51,624 nucleotides of DNA from assembly GCA_016791265.1 (NCBI GenBank), contig JAEUMY010000016.1, positions 1 to 51,624 of the forward strand. The letters are read 5' to 3'. The notes below the pieces were generated by a model. The model had not been told where the DNA came from. It searched no databases and saw only the letters and a program-made list of their open reading frames with translations. Positions within the stretch are counted from its first letter, which is position 1. Every line of letters begins with the position of its first letter. The position numbers and the translations under genes were made by a program. Origin of the DNA: Betaproteobacteria bacterium (GTDB lineage Bacteria > Pseudomonadota > Gammaproteobacteria > Burkholderiales > Usitatibacteraceae). Below, piece after piece: positions 1 to 7,919 of the stretch.

Positions 1-116
1 CCACAATGTTTAGAGTGAACTGAACTGGATTCGCATCAGGCACCGAAGCACCCAACAACCATCCACCCAGCCATCACACCCAACACCACAGCACCCACCT
101 TCATCGGCTGTTCATG

Positions 117-130
117 TTTTTAAAGAGCAA
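117..130 (-). promoter_or_regulatory. boxA antitermination element of rrn leader
   Basis: On the minus strand this reads TTGCTCTTTAAAAA, close to the boxA consensus TGCTCTTTAACA bound by NusB-S10 in rrn leaders. It sits about 80-90 nt downstream of the predicted start of the leftward transcript and after the boxB-like hairpin. Confidence 0.75.
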
Positions 131-153
131 GGACACCAAATTTGGCAACAAAA

Positions 154-173
154 AACCGGCTGCGCAGCCGGTT
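154..173 (-). promoter_or_regulatory. boxB-like hairpin in rrn leader
   Basis: The 20-bp perfect palindrome AACCGGCTGCGCAGCCGGTT is followed on the minus strand by a short T run. It looks like an intrinsic terminator, but it lies between a strong promoter and boxA. In an rrn leader that is the place of the boxB stem, and antitermination would let the polymerase pass. Confidence 0.6.
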
Positions 174-214
174 GTTGGCTTTCGTTACCCCTGAACAATT
201 CAGGAAAGACGCGC

Positions 215-242
215 ATTATACAGCTTCGAAAACGGCCGTCAA
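215..242 (-). promoter_or_regulatory. strong sigma70 promoter for the leftward rRNA operon
   Basis: On the minus strand: -35 TTGACG (237-242), a 16-bp spacer, and a perfect -10 TATAAT (215-220), followed by a GC-rich GCGCG discriminator typical of stringently controlled stable-RNA promoters. The start would be near 208. Confidence 0.8.
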
Positions 243-341
243 CACCTCGTTGCAATTTTCCTCTCTTGCACGACCTCGGCGTGCCGCCTCGGCGGGAGCG
301 GTGCGCTCTGGTATTCTCCTTGGCTGGCAGATGACGTCCAC

Positions 342-1679
342 ATGCAATCCCGCCAATGGCGGAATACAAAATTCCAAACCCGAATGCCGGCCCCTTTTGA
401 CGATGCAGTCGTGCTGAAGCGCCTGGGCCTGACCCTCGCGATCACCCTATTTCCAGCCGTCGGCGTGCTCACAGCATTTGGGATTGCCCCGGACACATCG
501 CTTTCCAATTCACACCTTCGGGTCGTGGAGGAAGCCGTGGCATTGCGAAGTGACTTTGACGTCGCGGTTGATGGATCGAGTCTGCACCGCCAGGACAGGG
601 TGCAACGCGGCGACAGCGTGGCATTGCTCCTGACCCGCCTCGGAGTCCAAGATCCGCAGGCCTTTGATCTCATGCGGTCGAGTCGCGACGTTGAACCCTT
701 GTTTCGCCAACTCAGGCCGGGCAAACCCATTCACGTGACCACGACCATGAATGGCGAGTTGCGGAGCCTTCGATATTTCGTTGGACCGGAACGAATGCTT
801 GAGGTCACCAAGACACCCGACGGCATCAGAGCAGACGAGAGGCCGTACGCGGAGCAGTCCCAGCGCGTCCACAAGTCTGCGGAAATCCGATCGTCGCTTT
901 TCGCAGCTACAGATGACGCGGGCATACCAGACACAGTCGCAATACAGCTCGCGCGAGTCTTTTCAACGGACATCGACTTTCACGTTGACCTGCGACGCGG
1001 CGACCGCTTCTCAGTCGTATATGACTTGGTTCACGCGCAGGGCGAAATCGTGCGCCCAGGCGAAGTCGTCTACGCAGAGTTCGTCAACAACGGGCGTACG
1101 TATGAAGCCTTTCGATTTGAGGATACGGACGGAAACGTGTCCTATTATTCGGGGGACGGTCAGAACCGGGCCAAGTCATTTCTGCGCTCCCCGCTTGAGT
1201 TCTCGCGCGTGAGCTCTGGGTTCGGCGGGCGGGTACATCCCATCTTCAAGAACTGGAGAGCCCATACCGGTGTGGATTTCGCGGCCCCGAAGGGCACGCG
1301 CATCTGGGCAACCGCCGACGGCACCGTGGAGTTTGTTGGCGTGAAAGGCGGCTACGGCAATTGCCTTGAGATTCGCCATAGCGGCGGAATCACCACGTTG
1401 TACGCCCACCTATCAGGCTTCGCCAAAGGCCTGAAGCGCGGCGTGCGCGTTCAGCAGGGGGAATCCATTGGCTTCGTCGGCGCAACGGGTTTCGCCACTG
1501 GCCCGCATCTGCACTACGAGTTCAAGATTTCGGGGATTCATCAGGACCCGATGAGGGTTGCGCTTCCCAAGGCCAACCCGCTACCTGCATCACAACGCGC
1601 ACAGTTCGAAAGAGTCGCCGCGGCGGGCCAGGAGAGTCTGCAAGCACTGCGTGTCGCGCGCGGTGCGTCATTCGACTGA
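342..1679 (+). CDS. M23-family peptidoglycan metalloendopeptidase
   Basis: This is a murein hydrolase of the MepM/NlpD type that would cut peptide cross-links in the periplasm. It has an N-terminal hydrophobic anchor at about residues 25-50, an OapA/LysM-like middle (about 87-160), and a C-terminal M23 domain from about 290. The zinc ligands are visible: H308 and D312 in HTGVDF, and the HxH pair H389/H391 in HLHYEF. The stop lies 2 bp before anmK, so the two are probably co-transcribed, a common betaproteobacterial pair. The start is uncertain: ATG 342 and ATG 384 both lack a good Shine-Dalgarno sequence, and 384 would also keep the anchor. The family is clear; whether it acts as an endopeptidase or only as an amidase activator is not shown. 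Confidence 0.93.
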   Translation: MQSRQWRNTKFQTRMPAPFDDAVVLKRLGLTLAITLFPAVGVLTAFGIAPDTSLSNSHLRVVEEAVALRSDFDVAVDGSSLHRQDRVQRGDSVALLLTRLGVQDPQAFDLMRSSRDVEPLFRQLRPGKPIHVTTTMNGELRSLRYFVGPERMLEVTKTPDGIRADERPYAEQSQRVHKSAEIRSSLFAATDDAGIPDTVAIQLARVFSTDIDFHVDLRRGDRFSVVYDLVHAQGEIVRPGEVVYAEFVNNGRTYEAFRFEDTDGNVSYYSGDGQNRAKSFLRSPLEFSRVSSGFGGRVHPIFKNWRAHTGVDFAAPKGTRIWATADGTVEFVGVKGGYGNCLEIRHSGGITTLYAHLSGFAKGLKRGVRVQQGESIGFVGATGFATGPHLHYEFKISGIHQDPMRVALPKANPLPASQRAQFERVAAAGQESLQALRVARGASFD

Positions 1680-1681
1680 GC

Positions 1682-2767
1682 ATGTCGGACCTCCACATTG
1701 GCATAATGTCCGGTACCAGCTTGGATGGCGCTGATGCCGTACTCGTCGATTGGAGCAGCCGCCGCAGCATCGCCTTCACGACACGCCCCTATTCTGCTGA
1801 CTTGAAGTCAGAACTCTTGGCGCTTTCTCAATCAGGCCAGAATGAGATTGAGCGCGCGGGCGCGGTCTCAATTCGACTGGCGGAGATCTACGCGGAGTCC
1901 GTTCGCGGGGTTCTCGACCTTGCGAATATTCGCAGTGATCAGGTCGCCAGCATCGGTTGTCACGGTCAGACCGTTCGCCACCGGCCAGAGGCGGGGTTCA
2001 CCGTGCAATTGCAGAATCCATCGCTGCTCGCAGAGCTGACTGGCATCACCGTCGTTGCCGATTTCCGAAGTCGAGATATGGCGGCAGGCGGACAGGGTGC
2101 GCCGCTCGCCCCTGCCTTTCATGACGGTGTATTTCGAGACAAGGTTGCCCGTCGCTCAGTCGTGAATATCGGGGGCATCAGCAATGTCACCATCCTGATT
2201 CCGGGCAGTCCGGTGAGTGGATTCGACTGTGGGCCGGGAAACGTCTTGATGGATCACTGGGCATCCATACATCTAGGCAAGCCATTCGATGAAGACGGTC
2301 TGTGGGCAAGCAGCGGCACACTCAGCACCGATCTGCTCGACCTTCTTCTTGATGAGCCATTCTTCACCGTAGCGCCCCCTAAGAGCACTGGCAGAGAGCT
2401 TTTTAACGCCGAATGGCTGGGGCAGCGACTTGATGGCAGCACGATCTCGCCGCAGGATGTGCAGGCGACGCTTCTGGAACTCACTGCGCGGACCATTGTC
2501 TCGGCCGTTCGCGCCGAGTGCCCCGATTGCGATGAAGTGATTGTCTGCGGAGGAGGCGCCCGCAATCAGACGTTGATGCGCCGTCTAGCCGCGCTGGCGG
2601 CAACTCGGGTTTCCGTCTCTGATGTGCATGGCATTCCCTCGGGGCAGGTCGAAGCAGTTGCCTTTTCATGGTTTGCAAAAAACGCGCTCTCGCGACAGGC
2701 CATGTCACTCGGGTCAGTGACCGGATCACGCCATCCGATTATTTTGGGAGGCATCTACCCAGCGTGA
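1682..2767 (+). CDS. anmK: anhydro-N-acetylmuramic acid kinase
   Basis: It phosphorylates and opens 1,6-anhydroMurNAc from cell-wall turnover to give MurNAc-6-phosphate, in the cytosol. The N-terminal ATP-binding motif MSGTSLDGADAVLVDW and the C-terminal CGGGARN segment are typical, and 361 residues is the usual family length. It follows the M23 peptidase gene by 2 bp. AmgK and MurU, which reuse free MurNAc, are encoded at 19.5-21.3 kb, so the window holds several steps of muropeptide recycling. Residues 81-84 (ANIR) are encoded by the GCGAATATTCGC palindrome. Confidence 0.96.
   Translation: MSDLHIGIMSGTSLDGADAVLVDWSSRRSIAFTTRPYSADLKSELLALSQSGQNEIERAGAVSIRLAEIYAESVRGVLDLANIRSDQVASIGCHGQTVRHRPEAGFTVQLQNPSLLAELTGITVVADFRSRDMAAGGQGAPLAPAFHDGVFRDKVARRSVVNIGGISNVTILIPGSPVSGFDCGPGNVLMDHWASIHLGKPFDEDGLWASSGTLSTDLLDLLLDEPFFTVAPPKSTGRELFNAEWLGQRLDGSTISPQDVQATLLELTARTIVSAVRAECPDCDEVIVCGGGARNQTLMRRLAALAATRVSVSDVHGIPSGQVEAVAFSWFAKNALSRQAMSLGSVTGSRHPIILGGIYPA
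1922..1933. repeat. GCGAATATTCGC palindrome, copy 1
   Basis: Exact copy inside anmK, read as ANIR; flanks T/A. Confidence 0.9.
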
Positions 2768-2789
2768 AAATGACGACTCAGAAAGCATA

Positions 2790-2809
2790 AAGGGGGCCAG
2801 AGCCCCCTT
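2790..2809 (-). terminator. intrinsic terminator after erpA
   Basis: Stem AAGGGGGC/GCCCCCTT (8 bp) with a 4-nt loop, followed on the minus strand by TTTAT. It lies in the convergent gap between anmK and erpA and best suits erpA transcripts. Confidence 0.7.
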
Positions 2810-2831
2810 CACGCGGGTGAACTACAAACAT

Positions 2832-3185
2832 TCAGGCCGAAAAAGAGGAACCGCAACCGCAGGTGCTTGAGGCATTGGGGTTTTTGATCACGAACTGCGC
2901 ACCTTCAAGTCCTTCACTGTAGTCGATTTCCGCGCCGACCAGATACTGGTAGCTCATCGGGTCGATCAGGAGTTTCACGCCGTTCTTTTCCATGACGGTG
3001 TCGTCTTCATTCGACACCTCATCAAACGTGAACCCGTATTGCAGACCGGAGCATCCCCCACCGGTCACGAAGACGCGCAACATCAAGTCATTGTTGCCCT
3101 CTTCCTCGATGAGAGACTTGACCTTGTTGGCGGCGTTGTCGCTGAAGTTGAGGGGAGCCGGCATCCCCATGGACATGTCGTTCAT
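2832..3185 (-). CDS. erpA: iron-sulfur cluster insertion protein ErpA
   Basis: An A-type carrier that delivers Fe-S clusters to apoproteins, including enzymes of isoprenoid synthesis (IspG/IspH in E. coli). The 117-residue protein has the HesB/IscA fold signature, with the three cluster cysteines visible: C45 in GGGCSG and C109/C111 in the C-terminal CGCG. The start [11 protein letters not shown] follows AGGAGG, an ideal ribosome-binding site. It stands at the end of a minus-strand group that begins with rplM, behind the bactofilin gene, and is closed by the hairpin at 2790-2809. Confidence 0.96.
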   Translation of the reverse strand: MNDMSMGMPAPLNFSDNAANKVKSLIEEEGNNDLMLRVFVTGGGCSGLQYGFTFDEVSNEDDTVMEKNGVKLLIDPMSYQYLVGAEIDYSEGLEGAQFVIKNPNASSTCGCGSSFSA

Positions 3186-3225
3186 AAAACCTCCTGGATG
3201 AGAGCTGCGGGCGCTGCAGAAATTT

Positions 3226-3630
3226 TCAAGTGCTTGATGCGGGCTTCAGTTCGATGATCTTGTCGTCGCGCTGCTCGCGATTCTCGTGAATCATGCGCCC
3301 CATCACAATCGCGCCGACATGAATTTCAATCGACTTGTAGGACACGTCCCCAGTAACTCGTGCCTTGGGAAGCAGTTCGAGATACTCGCTTGCACGAACC
3401 GGCCCGGCAACCGTGCCATTGATCACCACGTGCGCCACTTCAATTTCGCCTTCGACTTTGGCCATTTCCGACAAGACGAGCGTTCCGGGCTTATTCCCTG
3501 TCGCGCGAATATTGCCCTTCACATGGCCATCCACTCGCAGACCGCCACCGAACGTGATGTCCCCGGTGATGGCGGAACCGACGCCGATCAAGCTGTCTAT
3601 AGGACTGGGCTTATTAGGTTTGCCGAACAT
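3226..3630 (-). CDS. bactofilin (polymer-forming cytoskeletal protein)
   Basis: A protein of about 134 residues with the bactofilin right-handed beta-helix, seen as repeated short turns with spaced hydrophobic and Gly residues ([20 protein letters not shown], then [18 protein letters not shown]). Bactofilins polymerise without nucleotides at the inner membrane and position cell-wall or polar machinery. The ATG at 3630 has AGGA six bases upstream; ATG 3636 overlaps its own Shine-Dalgarno and is less likely. It lies directly behind a coiled-coil membrane protein gene (gap 8 bp), a recurring betaproteobacterial pair that may supply its membrane partner; the partnership is inferred. Confidence 0.9.
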   Translation of the reverse strand: MFGKPNKPSPIDSLIGVGSAITGDITFGGGLRVDGHVKGNIRATGNKPGTLVLSEMAKVEGEIEVAHVVINGTVAGPVRASEYLELLPKARVTGDVSYKSIEIHVGAIVMGRMIHENREQRDDKIIELKPASST

Positions 3631-3638
3631 GGTCATTC

Positions 3639-4388
3639 CTAGGAAATGTTGAGGACCTTCGATGTCCTGACCTCCCAACCGGGAGCGCCGAACACCCTTG
3701 CCTGCACGCTTTTGACCAAAGCACCTTCCGGAATTGTAAACCTGCCTTCCACCTTGTGGTAGTAGCGGAATTCGACGTCCGTGCCGCTGGTTCTGATCTG
3801 GGCGTCATCGGGGAAACTGAGCTGACTCGTAGCCCCACCTTGCGCGATGCGAACCACGATTTGAACGCGGCCCTTGAAATCATGCTTCCGCTGCCCGCCC
3901 TGGATGAGCAACATGCGGTAGCGATAGGTATTCGCCTCTCCGTCTGCATCGACCTTCAAGTTCTGGATAGACAGCCCTTCGGGGACGCTGCCTGACGACA
4001 TGATGTTTCGCAAAAATCCGAGATCCTCCTTCAGACCGGCGTTCTCTTCCTGCAACTGCGCGACATTGCGCGCCAACTCGGTTTGCGCCGCCTTTTCGAT
4101 CTGCACCTGTCGGTCGCGTTCGGTCAGCGCTCGCTTGGTACTCTCCAGCTCCTGTCGCATCCTCGACGTATCGGCGGTGAGCTTTTGGATTTGCTGTTCG
4201 GCATCCTCGCGGTTGAAGCCGGTGATGCGATAGCTGTTGTCCACGAGCCACCAGGCGACCGCGGCCGCAATCCCCATCATCAGCGCCGACATCCCGAACC
4301 GCACATACCAGGGAACGTGGGTTCGAATGGACATCTTCGTCGACCGGATGCCGATGCGACTGCGGATTTTTCGGATCAGGCCCCGCAT
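3639..4388 (-). CDS. membrane-anchored coiled-coil protein (DUF6776-like)
   Basis: Function not known. The 249-residue protein has a basic cytosolic N-terminus, one membrane segment at about residues 33-50 (GMSALMMGIAAAVAWWLV), a long heptad-rich coiled coil (about 60-125: charged Glu/Gln/Arg/Leu repeats), and a C-terminal beta-rich periplasmic domain from about 140. I associate this architecture with the DUF6776 family from memory. It is followed within 8 bp by the bactofilin gene and preceded by rpsI after a terminator. A scaffold or envelope role alongside bactofilin is a reasonable inference. Confidence 0.8.
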   Translation of the reverse strand: MRGLIRKIRSRIGIRSTKMSIRTHVPWYVRFGMSALMMGIAAAVAWWLVDNSYRITGFNREDAEQQIQKLTADTSRMRQELESTKRALTERDRQVQIEKAAQTELARNVAQLQEENAGLKEDLGFLRNIMSSGSVPEGLSIQNLKVDADGEANTYRYRMLLIQGGQRKHDFKGRVQIVVRIAQGGATSQLSFPDDAQIRTSGTDVEFRYYHKVEGRFTIPEGALVKSVQARVFGAPGWEVRTSKVLNIS

Positions 4389-4479
4389 GGGATCGCGCTC
4401 CTTCTCGATGAGGCCGCGGCATGCAGGCAGACCCGCTTACCCGGCCGGAGTTCACGACTTTTCAGGGACCGAGAGGCAC

Positions 4480-4502
4480 AAAGCCGCGCAGAGCGCGGCT
4501 TT
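4480..4502 (-). terminator. intrinsic terminator after rpsI
   Basis: Ten-bp stem AAAGCCGCGC/GCGCGGCTTT with a 3-nt loop, 30 bp beyond the rpsI stop. It separates the ribosomal protein pair from the downstream membrane protein gene. Confidence 0.75.
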
Positions 4503-4531
4503 GGCACAGTTGTTCCCCAGCGAAGTACGGC

Positions 4532-4924
4532 TTAACGCTTCGAGAACTGCTTACGACGGCGGGCTTTGTGGAGACCCACCTTCTTGCGCTCCACCTCGCG
4601 CGCATCGCGGGTGACCAGACCTGCCTTGGACAACTGCGGCTTCAAGGTCGCGTCAAAATCGATCAGCGCTCGGGTGATGCCGTGACGCACCGCGCCGGCC
4701 TGACCGGATTCTCCACCCCCAAACACGTTCACCATGATGTCGAACTTGTCCGTGCTGCCGACCAGTTCCAGCGGCTGACGCACGATCATGCGCCCGGTTT
4801 CGCGGGAAAAGTACTCATCGAGCGGCTTCTCGTTCACAACGATGCTGCCCTTGCCCAACTTGATGAACACGCGGGCGACCGCGTTCTTGCGGCGTCCGGT
4901 ACCGTAGTAATAATCACCAACCAT
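4532..4924 (-). CDS. rpsI: 30S ribosomal protein S9
   Basis: Protein uS9 of the small-subunit head, whose C-terminal tail reaches the P-site tRNA. The 130 residues include the N-terminal [14 protein letters not shown] signature, the [10 protein letters not shown] segment and the basic tail ending RRKQFSKR, which is the conserved SKR end. It follows rplM by 11 bp, the universal L13-S9 operon order. No copy of the palindrome is present. Confidence 0.98.
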   Translation of the reverse strand: MVGDYYYGTGRRKNAVARVFIKLGKGSIVVNEKPLDEYFSRETGRMIVRQPLELVGSTDKFDIMVNVFGGGESGQAGAVRHGITRALIDFDATLKPQLSKAGLVTRDAREVERKKVGLHKARRRKQFSKR

Positions 4925-4935
4925 GTTCTATCCCC

Positions 4936-5364
4936 TTAGATGTCGAGCTGCTTGGGTTGCTGCGCGCTATGCGGATGTGCGCTGCCCGCGTAGACCTTGA
5001 GCTTCTTGATCATCGCGTAGCCAAGCGGTCCCTTGGGCAGCATGCCCTTCACGGCCTTCTGGAGGACGCGGTCGGGATAGCGTTGCTGCAGCTTGGTGAA
5101 ATTGGTTTCGTAGATACCGCCGGGATAGCCGGAGTGACGGAAGTACTTCTTGTCCTCGGCCTTGTTGCCGGTGACACGAAGCTTCTCCACATTCACGACG
5201 ACGATAAAGTCGCCGGTGTCCACATGGGGGGTGAACTCGGGTTTGTGCTTGCCGCGCAAGCGACGGGCCACTTCGGTTGCAACACGACCGAGTACTTTGT
5301 CCGTGGCATCAACCACGAACCAGTCGCGCCGCACCTCATGGGGTTTGGCTGAGAAGGTTTTCAT
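4936..5364 (-). CDS. rplM: 50S ribosomal protein L13
   Basis: Protein uL13, an early assembly protein of the large subunit. The 142-residue length and the segments [38 protein letters not shown] and [19 protein letters not shown] are typical. First gene of the rplM-rpsI operon, read from the promoter at 5401-5430. Confidence 0.98.
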   Translation of the reverse strand: MKTFSAKPHEVRRDWFVVDATDKVLGRVATEVARRLRGKHKPEFTPHVDTGDFIVVVNVEKLRVTGNKAEDKKYFRHSGYPGGIYETNFTKLQQRYPDRVLQKAVKGMLPKGPLGYAMIKKLKVYAGSAHPHSAQQPKQLDI

Positions 5365-5400
5365 AGGCGTCTTCGCTACCTTTGGTTAACGGAACCTGCT

Positions 5401-5430
5401 ATTTTATTGGAAAATTTTCTTTTCTGTCAA
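5401..5430 (-). promoter_or_regulatory. sigma70 promoter for rplM-rpsI
   Basis: On the minus strand: -35 TTGACA (5425-5430), an 18-bp AT-rich spacer, and -10 TAAAAT (5401-5406), about 40 bp before the rplM start. It is a local AT-rich island in the OsmC/rplM divergent gap. Confidence 0.75.
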
Positions 5431-5454
5431 ATATTTCCCTCTCTTTGAATCCAC

Positions 5455-5889
5455 ATGAAGGCCAGAATCAGACTGAATGAAGGTGTCAGCTTCATCGCCG
5501 AAAGCGGCAGCGGACACACGATCACCACCGATGGCGCGCCGGACGCCGGGGGCAAGAATCTGGGTCCCCGGCCCATGGAATTGCTGCTCATGGGTACCGG
5601 CGCATGCAGTGCATTCGATGTGATGCTGATCCTGCGACGCGGGCGTCAGGATGTGCAGGACTGCGTCGTCGAACTTGAGGCGGAACGTGCCGAATCAGAT
5701 CCGAAAGTATTCACTCACATCCATCTGAATTACACGCTGACAGGGAATGGCTTGGACTCGGACCGCGTGGCACGTGCCATTCAACTGTCCAGTGAGAAGT
5801 ATTGTTCGGCATCTGCGATGCTCGCCAGAACCGCGCGAATAACCCACAACTTCACAATTGTGGACATGAGCCTCGGCGCGGATGTCTAG
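5455..5889 (+). CDS. OsmC/Ohr family thiol peroxidase
   Basis: OsmC-type proteins reduce organic hydroperoxides in the cytosol using a Cys pair. This 144-residue protein has C51 in GTGACSAFDV and C117 in SEKYCSAS, the expected spacing and contexts of the peroxidatic and resolving cysteines. The motif LGPRPMELLLMGTGAC is the YhfA/OsmC form found in this position next to rplM in many betaproteobacteria. Its TAG stop and that of convergent coq7 share the same CTAG. It could act on general stress rather than on a specific peroxide; this cannot be told here. Confidence 0.92.
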   Translation: MKARIRLNEGVSFIAESGSGHTITTDGAPDAGGKNLGPRPMELLLMGTGACSAFDVMLILRRGRQDVQDCVVELEAERAESDPKVFTHIHLNYTLTGNGLDSDRVARAIQLSSEKYCSASAMLARTARITHNFTIVDMSLGADV

Positions 5890-6521
5890 ACCCAGTAGCT
5901 CGTCCGCGTCATGAGCTTTGAAACTAGCTGCATGGCCGACTGAACCGGGCGCGGTAGAGAGGCTGCATCGTGGGCCTGGCCAAGTTGGCCGTGACGCGCC
6001 TCGTCTTCTTTCATCGCCTCGATGATGGCGCGGCTCTCATTGTCTTCTGGGGCGATGCGGTCCAGATGTCCGGCCAAATGGCGCTCGACCTGGCGCTCGG
6101 TTTCAACCAGAAAGGCCATGCTCCAGCGGTCGCCGGCCAGCCCAGAAAGCATGCCCAAGGTGAATGATCCGGCGTACCAAACCGGATTCAACACACTGAC
6201 GCTGGCCCCGAGCTGATCCAGCCGGTGTTCGCACCACGCCAGATGATCCCGTTCCTCTTGAGCTGCCTTGAGCAAAACTGAATGGATGACCGGGGAACGC
6301 GAGAAGATCGCCTGTCCCTGATACAGCGCCTGGGCGCAGACTTCGCCGGTGTGATTCACCCGCATCAATCGAGCGGACTCCGCCCGACGCTCGTCCGTCA
6401 GGGATGGAGATGAACCTTTCGCCGCCGCAGGCACGGGCCGTGCCGCCGTCGCCGGTGAAAACAGCGTGCGCACACCCCGATCAATCTCGACAATCAGTCG
6501 ATCCGCGAATGTGAATGCCAT
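5886..6521 (-). CDS. coq7: 3-demethoxyubiquinol 3-hydroxylase (Coq7/UbiF type)
   Basis: A di-iron monooxygenase of ubiquinone synthesis that adds the last ring hydroxyl, replacing FAD-type UbiF in many betaproteobacteria. Counted from the chosen ATG (MAFTFADRL), the ligands are E60, the E90xxH93 pair, E142, and the E174xxH177 pair, all of the Coq7 set. An ATG 66 bp upstream would add an unrelated stretch that crosses the porin terminator, so the shorter 211-residue form is preferred. Convergent with OsmC, overlapping by 4 bp. With the two FAD hydroxylases at 15.8-18.2 kb it gives a full set of ring hydroxylases. Confidence 0.94.
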   Translation of the reverse strand: MAFTFADRLIVEIDRGVRTLFSPATAARPVPAAAKGSSPSLTDERRAESARLMRVNHTGEVCAQALYQGQAIFSRSPVIHSVLLKAAQEERDHLAWCEHRLDQLGASVSVLNPVWYAGSFTLGMLSGLAGDRWSMAFLVETERQVERHLAGHLDRIAPEDNESRAIIEAMKEDEARHGQLGQAHDAASLPRPVQSAMQLVSKLMTRTSYWV

Positions 6522-6543
6522 GCCGAAACCTCGGGAACAGTCC

Positions 6544-6577
6544 AAAAAAATCGGGCACTGGAAAACCAGTGCCCGAT
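6544..6577 (-). terminator. intrinsic terminator after the porin gene
   Basis: A very strong 12-bp stem (ATCGGGCACTGG with its complement) with an AAAA loop, followed on the minus strand by T7 (6544-6550). It lies 48 bp past the porin stop. Confidence 0.9.
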
Positions 6578-6624
6578 GGTAACGCATGATTCAGAGCGTC
6601 AGGGACACGTGCCCCGACTCTGAT

Positions 6625-7677
6625 TTAGAACGTGTGACGGAAGCCCACGCCAAAGCCCTTCGGGTCAGCATCAGCACCGCTGATGGTGAGCTGCGAGCCG
6701 TTGAGGTTCTGCACACCGGCAACATTGTTCTTCACGTCAGCAATGCGCGCCATGAACGTCGTGCGCTTGGTGAAGTTGTAGTTGTAGCCGAGAGCCCAAA
6801 CCTTGGTCTCAGGCTGGACCGTAGATGTGCTCAGACCTCCGTCCTTGTTACGCCCACCCGAAGCGATGAACTCGCTCTTGCCGGACGTGTAAACCATTGA
6901 CAGTTGAGTGGCCTTGCGATCCGTGCGGTTGGAAGACTTGATCTTCTGCGCCAACGCGCCGATCTTGATCGGACCGAAAGTGAAGGTACCCGCCAGGTTC
7001 TGGCCCTTTTCAGTGATGCCGGCTGTCGTAACACCAGCCAGCTGATCCTTATGATTCTCGTAGGAGTAAGCCACACGCACCGGACCTTTGTTGTAGTCCA
7101 AGCTGAAGTTGGTCGTCTGCGGATTTGCGGTTGCTGTCTTGCCTTCGTTGGCGCCATAGCTCAGGCGAACCGTGAAGCCCGAGAAGTTGGGCGACCAGTA
7201 CTGGACATTGTTGTTCTGGCGGCGGTTGAAATCGTTGTTGTTACCCGCGCCCGACACGCCAACCCAGGTCAGCTGGTTGCCGAGGGTGTTCTGGCCAAAC
7301 GGGTCAACGAAGATCTGCGAGAGCTTGAACGGGCTGTCCCAACGGCCCAGAAGGATTGATCCGAAATTGCCTTGCAGACCAACACCACTGTTGCGGGAGC
7401 AGAACGTGCCGCCACCCGCATCCGGCGGAGCGGACGACTCGCACTGGAAGAAAGCCTTCAGGCCGCCACCCAGATCTTCCGTGCCACGCACGCCGATCAG
7501 GGAGGATTCGTCAACAACAGTGATTCTGGACGGTGAAGAGGCCGGGCCTGATGCTTTGACGCTGTTGGCCATGACCCAAATGCGACCATAGAGCGTCACG
7601 GGGTTTGCCGACTGAGCCATCACGGCGGGCGCGAACGTGGCGCCGGCGACAGCCAGGGCAATGAGTTTCTTGTTCAT
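6625..7677 (-). CDS. Gram-negative outer membrane porin
   Basis: A general diffusion porin of the betaproteobacterial OmpC-like family, 16-stranded trimers in the outer membrane. It has a 22-residue signal peptide (MNKKLIALAVAGATFAPAVM, cleavage at AQS), the first strand PVTLYGRIW, alternating amphipathic strands, a likely loop disulfide (Cys in FFQCESS and TFCSRNS), and the C-terminal GVGFRHTF ending in Phe for BAM recognition. ATG 7677 has AGGAG seven bases upstream; the GTG just before it is not needed. About 150 nt of leader precede it, and a strong terminator closes it, so it is monocistronic. Confidence 0.95.
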   Translation of the reverse strand: MNKKLIALAVAGATFAPAVMAQSANPVTLYGRIWVMANSVKASGPASSPSRITVVDESSLIGVRGTEDLGGGLKAFFQCESSAPPDAGGGTFCSRNSGVGLQGNFGSILLGRWDSPFKLSQIFVDPFGQNTLGNQLTWVGVSGAGNNNDFNRRQNNNVQYWSPNFSGFTVRLSYGANEGKTATANPQTTNFSLDYNKGPVRVAYSYENHKDQLAGVTTAGITEKGQNLAGTFTFGPIKIGALAQKIKSSNRTDRKATQLSMVYTSGKSEFIASGGRNKDGGLSTSTVQPETKVWALGYNYNFTKRTTFMARIADVKNNVAGVQNLNGSQLTISGADADPKGFGVGFRHTF

Positions 7678-7833
7678 CACAAATCTCCTTTGGTTGAGTT
7701 GAGGCTTGTATTTTCTCAGCGCTTTGAAACCTCGCGAGGCTTATGGTCAACACGCAGCTTTTGGCCGATGCGTGCGGATTGCCCCGTTGCTACTTCTCCC
7801 GAATGTCGAGATGTCTTTTGAGAAGCCACTAGC

Positions 7834-7863
7834 ATCTTAGCCAATTTGACGCCTCTCGCTCAA
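7834..7863 (-). promoter_or_regulatory. candidate promoter of the porin gene
   Basis: On the minus strand: TTGAGC (7858-7863), an 18-bp spacer, TAAGAT (7834-7839). It would give a leader of about 150 nt, typical of porin mRNAs controlled by small RNAs. A candidate by eye only. Confidence 0.4.
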
Positions 7864-7901
7864 GTTTTCCGCCGCATTCCCGCAACACCGGCAAATTAAG
7901 G

Positions 7902-7919
7902 TGTTGCATATTCGCAACA
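7902..7919 (-). terminator. weak hairpin at the end of the trp operon
   Basis: TGTTGC and GCAACA form a 6-bp stem with a 6-nt loop immediately after the trpC stop, followed on the minus strand only by CCTTAATTT. The loop side carries GCGAATAT, a partial match to the recurring palindrome. Weak as a terminator. Confidence 0.35.

Larger units (their letters stand above)
1..208 (-). other. 5' leader of an rRNA operon (partial; 16S gene beyond the left edge)
   Basis: Read leftward, this stretch follows a strong promoter and contains, in order, a GC-rich hairpin (154-173), a boxA-type element (117-130) and a GT-rich boxC-like stretch (GGTGGGTG). That is the order of antitermination elements in proteobacterial rrn leaders. 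No protein-coding gene fits here. The mature 16S start is not reached, so the rRNA itself would begin to the left of base 1. The assignment rests on motif order rather than on any rRNA sequence. Confidence 0.75.

Noticed and set aside
154..173. Hairpin with T run as a plain terminator of a minus-strand gene
   Set aside because: No minus-strand gene lies upstream of it; it follows a strong promoter and precedes boxA, which fits an rrn leader.
3529..3535. GCGAATATTGCC-like stretch near 3506-3520 in the bactofilin gene as a palindrome copy
   Set aside because: It differs at two positions and loses the symmetry, so it was not counted.
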